The notes under the pieces: model-generated | Told to the model about the DNA's origin: nothing | Database searches by the model: none | What the model saw: only the letters and a program-made list of their open reading frames with translations | Made by a program: the position numbers and the translations under genes | Part shown: positions 26,439 through 35,339 of the stretch, piece after piece | Layout: the number at the start of each line of letters is the position of its first letter | How positions within the stretch are numbered: position 1 is the first letter of the stretch | DNA from: Palleronia sp. THAF1 | GTDB lineage: Bacteria > Pseudomonadota > Alphaproteobacteria > Rhodobacterales > Rhodobacteraceae | Direction: 5' to 3' | Length of the DNA: 64,000 bases | Assembly: GCF_009363795.1 (NCBI RefSeq) | Contig: NZ_CP045420.1 | Location: 353,001 to 417,000, forward strand

Positions 26439-27227
26439 CTATCCGTCGAGATCCACAAAGATATTCTCTTCCTCTTCGAAGGCGATGAAGTCTTCTTCGG
26501 TCGTGCCCTGATTGATGTCTTTCACCTGCACCCGCCCGTCGGCATTGCCGATCACGGTTATGTCGCAGATATCGATGAACAGCCCGTTTTCCACGACCCC
26601 CGGGATCTGGTTCAGGATCAACGCCATCTGGCGCGCATTCCCGATCCGACCCAGATGCAGGTCTACGATGTGATTGCCCTCATCCGTGACGAAGGGCGCT
26701 GGGCCATCCATGCGCAAAGTCACCTTCTCGCCCACCACGTCGAGCGCGGTGATCGTTTCTTCCAACAGTGCTTTGGTGGTTTGCCAACCGAAGGGAATGA
26801 TCTCGACCGGCAGCGGGAACGCCCCAAGCGTGTCGACCTGCTTGGTGCGATCTGCGATGACGATCATTCGGTCGCTGGCCGTCGCGACGATCTTTTCCTG
26901 CAGCAGCGCTCCGCCGCCGCCTTTGATCAGGTTCAGCTCTGGGTCGAACTCGTCCGCGCCGTCGATGGTGATGTCTAGCCATTTGGCCTCGTCCAGCGTC
27001 GCGATCTCTATTCCGACCTCCCGCGCCAGATCGGCTGTGCGGGTCGAGGTCGGCACGCCAGTGATGCGCAATCCATCCTGTTCGACCATGTCGCCCAGGC
27101 ACCGCACCAGCCAGGCGGCCGTCGACCCCGTGCCCAGACCGACGCGCATCCCGCTTTCGACGAACTGGCACGCGCGCTTGGCGGCAACGAATTTCGCGGT
27201 GTCGATGGCGGACAGCGAGGCTGGCAT
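26439..27227 (-). CDS. rpiA: Ribose-5-phosphate isomerase A
   Basis: RpiA interconverts ribose 5-phosphate and ribulose 5-phosphate in the pentose phosphate pathway. The 262-residue protein has GLGTGSTAAWLVR, the acidic active-site motif TIDGADEFDPE and the following IKGGGGALLQEKI. The C-terminal extension (QGTTEEDFIAFEEEENIFVD) is acidic, a variation also seen in related marine species. A TATACT hexamer at 27256-27261 (minus strand) may be its -10 element. Confidence 0.97.
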   Translation of the reverse strand: MPASLSAIDTAKFVAAKRACQFVESGMRVGLGTGSTAAWLVRCLGDMVEQDGLRITGVPTSTRTADLAREVGIEIATLDEAKWLDITIDGADEFDPELNLIKGGGGALLQEKIVATASDRMIVIADRTKQVDTLGAFPLPVEIIPFGWQTTKALLEETITALDVVGEKVTLRMDGPAPFVTDEGNHIVDLHLGRIGNARQMALILNQIPGVVENGLFIDICDITVIGNADGRVQVKDINQGTTEEDFIAFEEEENIFVDLDG

Positions 27228-27464
27228 AACGGTCTCCGATCAGAGTGGCTGTCACAGTATAGGACGCGGCCCCGTGTCGCGCTACCGAACAAGTGAAGGG
27301 GGATCGGCAACCACGTTGGCTGGACTGGCGTTGTCTGGTCGAATTGCAGTAGAAAATTTTCAGTGAACTAGATCAGTCCCTTCGGACGGCTGGTCCCGAA
27401 CAAGGTCGGCGGCGGCACAGTTGTACGCCTGCGCGGCCTTGGCACAGCACTTCCGCCACACGCC

Positions 27465-28409
27465 ATGCCGCAGGAGATTGTTCTGGACAAGGCGCGGACA
27501 CTTCTTGCTCCCAAGTTCCCGCAGTTCGACCGGCTGGAACCGGCCTTCCGAAACGCATGGGTCGACACGCGCCACTCGGTTGTTCCGCTGGACTGGTTCG
27601 ACATGTCGCATTCATGGTCGGATCGGAACACGGCGTATCTGGACGGCGCTGGTCTGGCCGCGAGCGACGTGGACGTGATCGTCACAGTATCGACTGGTAT
27701 TGCGACGCCAACGCTGGAGGCCCGTGCGGCTTGTCGAATGTGCTTTCGCCAAGACGTGCGTCGGGTTCCGGTCTTTGGCCTCGGTAGCGCCGGTGGCGTC
27801 AGCGGGTTGTCCATCGCAAGATCGATGGCTGCGGCCGATCCCAAGGCGACCGTCCTGATGGTCGCGGTCGAGGCGTGCTCGCTGTCATTCCAGATGGAGC
27901 ATCTGCGCAAGGCAGATATCATCGCCACCGTCCTGTTCGGCGATGGCGCTGCGGCTGCCGTACTAAGTGGTGGCAGGGGCGACGGCCCGATCCTTGACGC
28001 CGGGCTGGAATATATGTGGCCCGAAACCTTGGATATCATGGGCTGGGACGTGGGTGAGAACGGCCTTGGCGTCATCTTCGACAGATCCATCCCGGAATTT
28101 ACGAAGACGTCTTTCCGAACGGCGGCGGATGACGCCCTGCACCGCGCTGGGCTGCGGATCGACCAGATCGACCGGTTCGTCTGCCATCCCGGAGGCGCAA
28201 AGGTCCTCACCGCATTGGAAGCCGCGATGGACCTTGCCCCTGAAACCTTGGACCACGAACGTGCCGTCTTGCGACGCGCTGGCAACATGTCGGCGCCCAC
28301 AGCGCTTTTCGTTCTAAGCGGCGCTTTGCGAGCGGGCACCACCGGCCAATTGATGCTTTGCGCCCTTGGCCCCGGCTTCACCGCCTCTTTTCTGCCGATC
28401 CGCGCATGA
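27465..28409 (+). CDS. Type III polyketide synthase, catalytic Cys replaced by Ser
   Basis: The protein has the chalcone-synthase fold signatures VEACSLSFQ, LFGDGAAAAVL and a C-terminal thiolase half. Catalytic His241 (FVCHPGG) and Asn274 (GNMSAPT) are present, 33 residues apart as in plant chalcone synthase. The nucleophile motif normally reads GLGCAGG; here it reads GLGSAGG, with AGC at 27786-27788 (residue 108). Homologous sequence continues upstream of the first ATG (RGLGTALPPHA), but between the TAG at 27369 and the ATG there is no ATG, GTG or TTG in frame. As written from ATG, 314 residues, it lacks about 15-20 conserved residues. It may be a decaying gene, use a CTG/ATC-type start, or have changed function. 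The ICMT-type methyltransferase behind it overlaps (ATGA). Confidence 0.85.
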   Translation: MPQEIVLDKARTLLAPKFPQFDRLEPAFRNAWVDTRHSVVPLDWFDMSHSWSDRNTAYLDGAGLAASDVDVIVTVSTGIATPTLEARAACRMCFRQDVRRVPVFGLGSAGGVSGLSIARSMAAADPKATVLMVAVEACSLSFQMEHLRKADIIATVLFGDGAAAAVLSGGRGDGPILDAGLEYMWPETLDIMGWDVGENGLGVIFDRSIPEFTKTSFRTAADDALHRAGLRIDQIDRFVCHPGGAKVLTALEAAMDLAPETLDHERAVLRRAGNMSAPTALFVLSGALRAGTTGQLMLCALGPGFTASFLPIRA

Positions 28410-28897
28410 CCGTCGCGACCGCGCTGTTTTTCGCCTTCCTGATCGGTCAACGCCTTGTCGAGCTGCGGATCGCCAAACGCCACACCGCCGCCCTTCTGGC
28501 GCGCGGCGCCGTCGAACATGGCGCAGCGCATTATCCGCTCATCGTTGCGCTGCACATTGCTTGGATTGCGGCCATCGTCATTCTGGGCTGGTCGCATCCG
28601 GTGGTATGGGGATGGCTGGCCGTATTCGGCCTGCTGCAACTTTTTCGCGTGTGGATACTGGCCAGCCTAGGCACGCGTTGGACCACGCGCATTATCGTTT
28701 TGAATGAGCCGTTGGTCGCGCGTGGTCCGTACAAATTCCTGCCCCACCCGAATTACATGCTCGTCGTCGCAGAAATCTTCGTTGCCCCCATGGTGCTGGG
28801 TCTGTGGGGCGTAGCGCTGATCTTCACGGTGTTGAACGCTATCGTTCTGACGATCCGTATCAGGGCCGAAAACAAGGCGCTGCGTCCGCTGCGTTGA
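28406..28897 (+). CDS. ICMT-family membrane methyltransferase
   Basis: The 163-residue membrane protein has four or five helices and the isoprenylcysteine carboxyl methyltransferase signature GPYKFLPHPNYMLVVAE, which forms the SAM site. In bacteria such proteins often sit next to type III polyketide synthases and O-methylate alkylpyrone or alkylresorcinol products (BpsB and SrsB types). The overlap with the synthase gene (ATGA) supports this. The upstream open frame reads as shadow. Confidence 0.88.
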   Translation: MTVATALFFAFLIGQRLVELRIAKRHTAALLARGAVEHGAAHYPLIVALHIAWIAAIVILGWSHPVVWGWLAVFGLLQLFRVWILASLGTRWTTRIIVLNEPLVARGPYKFLPHPNYMLVVAEIFVAPMVLGLWGVALIFTVLNAIVLTIRIRAENKALRPLR

Positions 28898-28963
28898 CGC
28901 CGGATCGTCGCGATATGTCGCCTTCCGCTTATCGGCTTTGGGTGGCCGTGGTATCGGGCGGAT

Positions 28964-30334
28964 ATGTTTATTTCCGTCCTCGACCTGTTCAAAATCGGCC
29001 TCGGCCCGTCCTCGTCGCACACGATGGGGCCTATGGTAGCCGCGCGCCGCTTTCTGGACCAACTGCGCGCCTCCCCTTTCCAACCCGCTGCGCTGTCGGC
29101 CAGCCTGCATGGATCGCTGGCCTTCACCGGAAAAGGCCATGCCACGGACCGAGCGACCATCCTTGGCCTTGGTGGCGTGACGCTGGACACCTACGACGCC
29201 GACGTTGCCGAGCAGGTGTTGGCCCGCATCGCCGAGACGGGTCATGTCGAGCCCGACGGCCTCCCAAGCATGGCTTTCGACCCCGACGTCGATCTGATCT
29301 TCGACTATGACCGTGCCATCGACGGCCACGCCAACGCGATGGAATTGTTCGCCCGTGACGCCGAGGGCGACACGGTGCTGCGGCAGGTCTATTTCTCGGT
29401 TGGTGGCGGTTTCGTCCTGACCGAAGACGAGCTTGCGCAGGGTGGTGCCACCGATGATGGCGCTCCGGTTCCGTATCCGTTCAAGAGCGCGGATGAAATG
29501 ATGCGCATGTGCCGCGAGACGGGCCAAAGCATCGCCGATTTGAAGCGTGCGAATGAGCTGAGCCGTATGTCGCGCGCCGAATTGCACGACGGGTTGGCGC
29601 GGATCTGGGACGAAATGGCGGCCTGCATGGATCGCGGCTTGGAGACCACCGGCGTTCTGCCGGGTGGTCTGAACGTGCGCCGCCGGGCCGCCGCGCTGGC
29701 CGAAGGCTTGCGCGACGAGCACACCAATCAACCCCAGCCGCATCAGGCGATGGACTGGCTGGCCGCCTACGCGATGGCCGTCAACGAAGAGAACGCCGCT
29801 GGCGGGCGGGTCGTGACCGCGCCAACGAACGGCGCGTCGGGCGTAGTGCCTGCCGTCATCCGCTACTGGCTGGACCACGTGCCCGGATCGACCCGCGCGA
29901 AAGTGACCGATTTCCTGCTGACCGCCGCTGCCATCGGCGGGCTGGTGAAGCACAATGCCTCGATCAGCGGGGCAGAGTGCGGGTGCCAGGCAGAGGTCGG
30001 CAGCGCCGCCGCCATGGCTGCGGCCGGTCTGTGTGCCGTGATGGGCGGAAGTCCTGAGCAGATAGAGAACGCTGCCGAGATCGCGCTGGAGCATCACCTT
30101 GGCATGACCTGCGATCCCGTCCGCGGTCTGGTTCAAGTGCCGTGCATCGAGCGCAACGGGCTGGGTGCGATGAAGGCCGTAGGTGCCGCCAGCCTGGCCT
30201 TGCGCGGCGATGGCACGCATTTCGTGCCGCTGGATGCGGCGATAGAAACGATGCGCCAGACGGGCCGCGACATGAGCGAGAAGTACAAGGAAACCGCGCT
30301 GGGCGGTCTTGCTGTGAATATCCCGAACTGCTGA
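28964..30334 (+). CDS. sdaA: L-serine ammonia-lyase, iron-sulfur type
   Basis: This enzyme deaminates L-serine to pyruvate with a [4Fe-4S] cluster. The 456-residue single-chain protein has the N-terminal beta domain with [16 protein letters not shown] and the C-terminal alpha domain with [14 protein letters not shown]. Candidate cluster cysteines are in [10 protein letters not shown] (Cys339, Cys341), MTCDPVRGL (Cys383) and PCIERN (Cys394). It starts 66 bases after the methyltransferase gene and converges on the thiamine pyrophosphokinase gene. Confidence 0.96.
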   Translation: MFISVLDLFKIGLGPSSSHTMGPMVAARRFLDQLRASPFQPAALSASLHGSLAFTGKGHATDRATILGLGGVTLDTYDADVAEQVLARIAETGHVEPDGLPSMAFDPDVDLIFDYDRAIDGHANAMELFARDAEGDTVLRQVYFSVGGGFVLTEDELAQGGATDDGAPVPYPFKSADEMMRMCRETGQSIADLKRANELSRMSRAELHDGLARIWDEMAACMDRGLETTGVLPGGLNVRRRAAALAEGLRDEHTNQPQPHQAMDWLAAYAMAVNEENAAGGRVVTAPTNGASGVVPAVIRYWLDHVPGSTRAKVTDFLLTAAAIGGLVKHNASISGAECGCQAEVGSAAAMAAAGLCAVMGGSPEQIENAAEIALEHHLGMTCDPVRGLVQVPCIERNGLGAMKAVGAASLALRGDGTHFVPLDAAIETMRQTGRDMSEKYKETALGGLAVNIPNC

Positions 30335-30373
30335 TGTAATGTGGCGCATGGCATCAACCGTGCCAGAGATTCC

Positions 30374-31048
30374 CTAATTTTCTGCAAACAGCCCCTCAAA
30401 AGCGGCGTCCCGCATGTCGCGCGGCAGCAAAACGATGATGCCTTCACACTCTAGAAAGACTTTGCCTGTAGCTTGGTTGGATGTGCCCAACCGCCCCATC
30501 GGTGACAATTCCAACCCGTCGATCGGCCAGCGCAATCCGCGCGACCGACCCGTTACGGGTGCAAGGGGAAACAGTGAAACGCGGCAATCAGAAGGCAAGT
30601 CCAGCACAAGGCGGGCAGGGGCCACGAACGCCACATCCTGCGGGCCGATCAGCAGGCATGGCGTTCCAGTTCGCGCTGTCACGGCCAGTGTGGCCAGCGA
30701 ATGATCCAACCTTTTGCCCAAACAACCCAAAGCCACCACGCCGGGGGCGGCGATCCGCTGTAGGCATTTCTCGAAGTCCGTCGTGTCCTGTTCCGAAACG
30801 TGGTGGAGCCGATTCGCCTCGATCTGCTCAAGAACGGCCGGATCGACCGAATCCATATCCCCGATCACGACATCGGGCGAATATCCGTTGGCAACGATTG
30901 TTTCCGCGCCACCGTCCGCCGCGACCAGCAGCCTTGCCCGTGACATGGCCCAATCAAGGTCGTCCGATCCCACGAAACCCCCACCTACAAGGGCTACAGG
31001 CGTGTCGGATCGCACCAAAGGCTCTATGATCGTTTCCGTACCTGCCAC
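30374..31048 (-). CDS. Thiamine pyrophosphokinase
   Basis: The enzyme transfers pyrophosphate from ATP to thiamine to make TPP. The 224-residue protein has LLVAADGGAETI, the catalytic VIGDMDSVDP, QDTTDFEKCLQ, and LGCLGKRLDHSLATL, all hallmarks of the family. It starts with GTG; no better start lies nearby. I looked for a TPP riboswitch in the 107 bases upstream and did not see one. Confidence 0.93.
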   Translation of the reverse strand: MAGTETIIEPLVRSDTPVALVGGGFVGSDDLDWAMSRARLLVAADGGAETIVANGYSPDVVIGDMDSVDPAVLEQIEANRLHHVSEQDTTDFEKCLQRIAAPGVVALGCLGKRLDHSLATLAVTARTGTPCLLIGPQDVAFVAPARLVLDLPSDCRVSLFPLAPVTGRSRGLRWPIDGLELSPMGRLGTSNQATGKVFLECEGIIVLLPRDMRDAAFEGLFAEN

Positions 31049-31155
31049 AATTCAGCCCTCAAAAGACGCATCAAATAACCCAGTTCTGTTCATTTTTAAG
31101 AACCAATGGATGGTAAACAGGGCTTAGCTGGACGGAATGTAAAGGCGAGCGAACG

Positions 31156-33516
31156 ATGACTGGATCGAGCAAAATTCTCACGGTGTCCTATGGCACGTTC
31201 TCTTGTACGCTGGAGGGGTTCGACAACCCCTTCGGAACGATGCAGGGCATTGCGGAGTACTTCCGTGACCTCGCTGCCGAGGATCGGTATTTCGGCGCAG
31301 AGCCGCCGCAGCCCGACGCGCAGATGCTGCACCAGATCGCAGAGCGCGAAGTGCGCCGCCGCGTCGAAGCGCGGGTCGAGGACAGCGGCGTCGTGCTGCG
31401 TCAGATGGACAACGAGGCGTCCGAGACCGCTGAAGAGGCACCCACGCCCGCACCGCTGACCTCTGAAGCCCCTGCCACGGGCGGCGAATCGGTTGCAGAA
31501 AAGCTGGCCCGCATTCGCGGTGTCGTCGCGAAGGCCCGCGCCGAGCGGGAACGCTCTTACGCCGAGGATGAGCCTGTCGTGGATGCCGACGACGAATCGC
31601 TTCTTTCGGCCTTCGCTTCTGCCGAGGATGCAGAGACTTCTGCCGAAGACGATAGCGACGCCTATACGGCCGAAGCGCAGGTCGACGACGAAAGCGAGCC
31701 GCTCATCACCGCCGCCGATGCTCTGGACGAAGATGAGGCCGACATTTCTGATCCGTCAGATCACGGAAAGGACGATTCCGCCGAACAAGAGCTTGCGACC
31801 ACGCGGGAAGAGGATGATGTCACCGTTCAGGAAGAAGCTCCGAACGAGATGCTAGCACGCCTGCTTGATGGTGATGACACGCCCGACGCCATTGCAGCGG
31901 ACGTTCCCGAAAACGACGCGGGCCAAGACCAGTCGGATGATGCGTTCGATACAACTGGCAAGAGCGATGACATCGCGACCCCTGCCGCCGCCTTGGTTGT
32001 TGGTGCGGTTGCAGCACCTGTCGCCGCCGGTCTGACCATCGACGCCGCGGAGCGTTCCGAGAACACGCCCGAAATCGCAACGATCGACTTGGAAGAGACC
32101 GATCTTCGGCTGGCCGATGACGCCGATCAGGATGCTGACGCAGGCGCCGAAGGCGCGGATGCGTATCACGCCGAAACCGCAGATGAACCCATTGAGGGCG
32201 CGAACGAAGAAGATCAGGTCACCGACACCTCGGACGAGCCAACCGACGCTGATGACGCCGTGATCCTTGCGGCACTGGCGGAAGCCGAAGCGCCGGTGTC
32301 CGATCCTTCCGAAGCCGAAGCCGAAGCCGAAGCCGAAGCCGAAGCCGAAGCCGAAGCCGAAGCCGAAGCCGAAGCTGCAGACGCAGAAATTGTAGCTGCG
32401 GAAGTCGAGATTAAGGCGGAAACGTCTGAAGCCGATGACGACCACATCGAACTGGAAATGGAAGACGAAGACGGCAATCCCACCCTGGTTCGCCTGACCC
32501 GTACCGAATTCGAGCAAATGCTTGCTTCGGGCGAGATCGAAGAGATCGACGAAGAGACCGATAGCGCTGCGGAAGAAGAGACGGTCGCCGCTGAAGCCAG
32601 GGACACCGAAGATTCAATCCGAGATATCTTGGCCGAGACCGGTCTGTCGGCCGACGACCGCGATGCTCTTGCAGCCGATCTGGCCGCTTTGGAAGACGAT
32701 GGTGCAGAGGAACAGGCGCAAGCCGACGCCGACGACACGCCCGAAGCCGCTGCGGAAAAGCCGGAGGCGACGAAAGAAGCGGAGGTTTGCGATGACGATG
32801 CCACCGAATCGGCCGACACCGCGCGTCCCGCAGCCGCCGGCGATAGCGATCTCGACCGCCTGATCGACGAGGCAAATACGCAACTCGATGAACCCGAAGG
32901 CAACCGTCGCCGCAGCGCGATCCAGCACCTCAAGCGTGCCGTCGCTGCCACCAAGGCCGACAGCGGTTTGCGCGATCGCTCGAACGAGATGGGCGCCTCT
33001 ATCGCCAAGTTCCGCGACGATCTGCGCCAAGTGGTCCGCCCCCGTCGTCCCGAAGCGGGATCGCGCAACGGCCGCACCGGGCGTCCGACGGAAGCGTTGG
33101 GTTCGGGTCCACTGGTTCTGGTTTCGTCGCAGCGCGTCGACCAGACGGAAACCCCGGTCCGCCCGGTCAAGCCGACGCGCCCCGCCGCCGTCGCCTCTGT
33201 CGAAACGTCAAACGAACACGCGGCCAACGACGCCCAGAGCTTCTCTGAGTTTGCCGAACGCCGCGGCGCCCGTGAGCTGCCGGACCTTCTGGAAGCCGCA
33301 GCCGCCTACGCAATGATCGTCGAAGGACAGGAGGGCGTGTCGCGCCCGCAGCTTCTTCGCCGTGCGGCCAGCGTCGCGGGCGAGGGAAACATGACCCGCG
33401 AAGAAGGCTTGAAAAGCTTCGGTCAGCTTTTGCGCTCTGGTCGCCTGCGCAAACTGTCTGCCGGTCGCTTCGCCCTTGCAGAGGACGCACAAGACCGTGA
33501 CAGCGCTGCAAGCTGA
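31156..33516 (+). CDS. Very acidic 786-residue protein with conserved ends
   Basis: The N-terminal 80 residues (ILTVSYGTFSCTLEGFDNPF, IAEYFRDLAAEDRYFGAEPP) and the C-terminal 100 residues (FAERRGARELPDLLEAAAAY, SFGQLLRSGRLRKLSAGRF) look folded. The middle 550 residues are dominated by Glu, Asp and Ala, including a run of Glu-Ala repeats from 32311. One moderately hydrophobic stretch (AAALVVGAVAAPVAAGLTI, near residue 277) might be a membrane segment. I recall similar proteins in roseobacters, some labelled as chemotaxis protein CheA, but I see no kinase, HPt or CheW signature. Function unknown. It is monocistronic, with a terminator downstream. Confidence 0.85.
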   Translation: MTGSSKILTVSYGTFSCTLEGFDNPFGTMQGIAEYFRDLAAEDRYFGAEPPQPDAQMLHQIAEREVRRRVEARVEDSGVVLRQMDNEASETAEEAPTPAPLTSEAPATGGESVAEKLARIRGVVAKARAERERSYAEDEPVVDADDESLLSAFASAEDAETSAEDDSDAYTAEAQVDDESEPLITAADALDEDEADISDPSDHGKDDSAEQELATTREEDDVTVQEEAPNEMLARLLDGDDTPDAIAADVPENDAGQDQSDDAFDTTGKSDDIATPAAALVVGAVAAPVAAGLTIDAAERSENTPEIATIDLEETDLRLADDADQDADAGAEGADAYHAETADEPIEGANEEDQVTDTSDEPTDADDAVILAALAEAEAPVSDPSEAEAEAEAEAEAEAEAEAEAEAADAEIVAAEVEIKAETSEADDDHIELEMEDEDGNPTLVRLTRTEFEQMLASGEIEEIDEETDSAAEEETVAAEARDTEDSIRDILAETGLSADDRDALAADLAALEDDGAEEQAQADADDTPEAAAEKPEATKEAEVCDDDATESADTARPAAAGDSDLDRLIDEANTQLDEPEGNRRRSAIQHLKRAVAATKADSGLRDRSNEMGASIAKFRDDLRQVVRPRRPEAGSRNGRTGRPTEALGSGPLVLVSSQRVDQTETPVRPVKPTRPAAVASVETSNEHAANDAQSFSEFAERRGARELPDLLEAAAAYAMIVEGQEGVSRPQLLRRAASVAGEGNMTREEGLKSFGQLLRSGRLRKLSAGRFALAEDAQDRDSAAS
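32311..32376 (+). repeat. GAAGCC hexanucleotide tandem repeat
   Basis: Ten perfect GAAGCC units (32311-32370) and one variant GAAGCT encode an uninterrupted Glu-Ala run in the acidic protein. Because the unit is six bases, gain or loss of copies changes length without shifting frame. Further GAAGCC/GAAGCG units nearby (32281-32292) suggest the tract grew by slippage. Confidence 0.95.
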
Positions 33517-33534
33517 TCGACCTTGATCAAGACG

Positions 33535-33564
33535 AAAGCGGCGCCCTTTCGGAGGCGCCGTTTT
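33535..33564 (+). terminator. Intrinsic terminator after the acidic-protein gene
   Basis: CGGCGCC and GGCGCCG form a 7-bp stem around an 8-base loop, with AAA before and TTTT after. The arrangement suits the plus-strand gene and, less well, the facing DUF2842 gene whose stop is 5 bases away. Confidence 0.8.
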
Positions 33565-33568
33565 CATT

Positions 33569-33784
33569 TTAAGCGTCGGGATCGGCCTGACCGACGCCCC
33601 GGAACACCGACTTGAACGGCAAGGCCCAGGCAATGCCCAGTGCCATGTAGATCAGAAGTTCCACGATGATCGGCGGGCGTCCGAAGGCGGTCATCAGGCT
33701 GGATGCGACCACGATCCAGATCGGCAATCCCAGCAAAAGAATGACCAGCGACCAGCGCCGCTTGGCCTTGTGCGACAGTGCCAT
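33569..33784 (-). CDS. DUF2842 small membrane protein
   Basis: The 71-residue protein has two membrane helices (about 12-31 and 40-57) with the conserved FGRPPIIVELLIYMALGIAW, followed by PFKSVFRGVG. This pattern matches DUF2842, a small alphaproteobacterial membrane family without known function. The N-terminus MALSHKAKRRWSL is basic, consistent with a cytosolic start. It lies downstream of purA on the same strand, 75 bases away. Confidence 0.88.
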   Translation of the reverse strand: MALSHKAKRRWSLVILLLGLPIWIVVASSLMTAFGRPPIIVELLIYMALGIAWALPFKSVFRGVGQADPDA

Positions 33785-33859
33785 GATGCGCTCCTTGTGC
33801 CTTCTTTGTTTTTACAAATACTCATGGTGCGGCGCGCGCCAAGGGTACGCAGGGTCGCA

Positions 33860-35152
33860 TCAGTCGCGGAACGGGTCCGTCACCAGGATCGTGTCGTCAC
33901 GCTCGGGCGAGGTTGACAGCAGCGCGACCGGGCAACCGATTAACTCCTCAACCCGGCGCACGTATTTGATTGCGCCAGCCGGAAGTTCGGCCCAACTACG
34001 CGCGCCCTCGGTCGATTCGGACCAGCCGGGCATTTCCTCGTAGACGGGCACGCAGCGCGCTTGGGCCTCAGATGCCGTGGGCAGGTAGTCCAATCGCGTG
34101 CCGTCCAAGTCGTAGCCGACGCAGATCTTCAGCGTCTCGAACCCGTCCAACACATCCAGCTTGGTCAGCGCGATCCCGTGCATTCCACTAATGGCGGCGG
34201 TTTGCCGGACGAGACAGGCATCGAACCAGCCGCAGCGGCGCTTGCGCCCGGTGGTGGTGCCGAACTCGTGCCCGCGCGTGCCCAGACGCTCACCATCTTC
34301 GTCGTGCAACTCGGTGGGGAAGGGGCCTTCGCCGACGCGCGTGGTGTAGGCCTTCACGATGCCCAGAACGAAATGCACTGCGTCGGGGCCAAGGCCGGAA
34401 CCGGTCGCGGCCTGCCCGGCGATCACGTTGGACGATGTGACGAACGGATATGTGCCGAAGTCGATGTCCAGCAGAGCGCCTTGAGCACCTTCGAACAGGA
34501 TGCGCTTGCCCTGCCGCTTGGCGGCGTCGAGTTCCTTCCAGACGGGGCGCGCGTAGGGGAGGATTTGCGGCGCGATCGTGCGCAACTCGGCCAGTAGGGC
34601 TTCACGGTCGATCTCTTCCAGACCCAAACCGCGGCGCAATGCGTTGTGATGCACCAGCGCACGATCCACACGGCCAGCGAGCGTTTCCTCATCGGCCAAG
34701 TCAGCGACGCGGATTACGCGGCGGCCCACTTTATCTTCATAAGCAGGCCCGATGCCGCGACCCGTCGTGCCGATCTTGGCGACCGCCGCCTGATCTTCGC
34801 GCGCGCGGTCGAGCTCTCCGTGAAAAGGCAGGATGAGGGGTGCGTTTTCTGCGATCATCAGGGTGTCGGGCGTGATCGTCACGCCTTGTGCACGGATGCT
34901 CTCGATCTCTTTCACCAAGTGCCACGGGTCCAGCACGACGCCATTGCCGATGACGCTGATCTTGCCCTCGCGCACCACGCCGGATGGCAGAGCGTGCAGC
35001 TTGTAGACCGTCCCGTCGACGACCAGCGTATGCCCCGCATTGTGTCCGCCCTGGAAGCGGACGATGACATCGGCGCGCTCGCTTAGCCAGTCGACAAGCT
35101 TGCCCTTGCCTTCATCGCCCCACTGGGCACCGATCACCGCAACATTGGCCAT
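33860..35152 (-). CDS. purA: Adenylosuccinate synthetase
   Basis: PurA joins IMP and aspartate using GTP in AMP synthesis. The 430-residue protein has the N-terminal loop [24 protein letters not shown], the IMP region [14 protein letters not shown], and the aspartate loop [14 protein letters not shown]. Shine-Dalgarno GAAGGGAG precedes the ATG. The region upstream, where its promoter must lie, holds three tandem palindromic repeats. Confidence 0.97.
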   Translation of the reverse strand: MANVAVIGAQWGDEGKGKLVDWLSERADVIVRFQGGHNAGHTLVVDGTVYKLHALPSGVVREGKISVIGNGVVLDPWHLVKEIESIRAQGVTITPDTLMIAENAPLILPFHGELDRAREDQAAVAKIGTTGRGIGPAYEDKVGRRVIRVADLADEETLAGRVDRALVHHNALRRGLGLEEIDREALLAELRTIAPQILPYARPVWKELDAAKRQGKRILFEGAQGALLDIDFGTYPFVTSSNVIAGQAATGSGLGPDAVHFVLGIVKAYTTRVGEGPFPTELHDEDGERLGTRGHEFGTTTGRKRRCGWFDACLVRQTAAISGMHGIALTKLDVLDGFETLKICVGYDLDGTRLDYLPTASEAQARCVPVYEEMPGWSESTEGARSWAELPAGAIKYVRRVEELIGCPVALLSTSPERDDTILVTDPFRD

Positions 35153-35200
35153 TTGGGTCTCCCTTCGGGTCTGCCGTTGGCCTCTCTACCGGGCGTCGGG

Positions 35201-35339
35201 GCGAGGGGCCAGCCCCTCACGCCGGAGGCGTGAATTAATGCGGGTGAGGGGCGCTGCCCCTCACGCCGGGGGCGTGGATTATTACGGGTGAGGGGCGCTG
35301 CCCCTCACGCTCCCCGAGGTATTTTCAGAACGATGAAGG
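35201..35339. repeat. Three tandem palindromic repeats plus a gene-end module
   Basis: Three copies of a unit of about 44 bases follow each other (35201-35243, 35244-35287, 35288 onward). Each contains a perfect hairpin of the type GTGAGGGGC-GCT-GCCCCTCAC; the first two also carry a second small stem (CACGCC with GGCGTG) and an AT-rich joint. The last copy runs into GCTCCCCGAGGTATTTTC and on to 35339. Read on the minus strand, that block starts at the end of the nitrile hydratase activator gene and matches the element at 47572-47620. This is REP-like DNA, not CRISPR: there are no unique spacers. Confidence 0.85.

Noticed and set aside
28667-30349. A 560-codon open frame antisense to sdaA
   Set aside because: It is Arg/His/Gln-rich shadow of a high-GC gene; sdaA on the other strand has all family motifs.
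31049-31155. TPP riboswitch for the thiamine pyrophosphokinase gene
   Set aside because: No CTGAGA or ACCTGA-type conserved aptamer elements are present in the leader.
32311-32376. Possible CRISPR or intergenic satellite
   Set aside because: The hexamer array is inside a coding frame and encodes Glu-Ala repeats.
33520-33531. FNR-like site CTTGATCAAG
   Set aside because: It lies after a stop codon beside a terminator and has no spacer of four bases between TTGAT and ATCAA halves.
35201-35310. Possible CRISPR array
   Set aside because: The units are joined directly, the parts between the hairpins are themselves repeated, and there are no unique spacers or cas genes.
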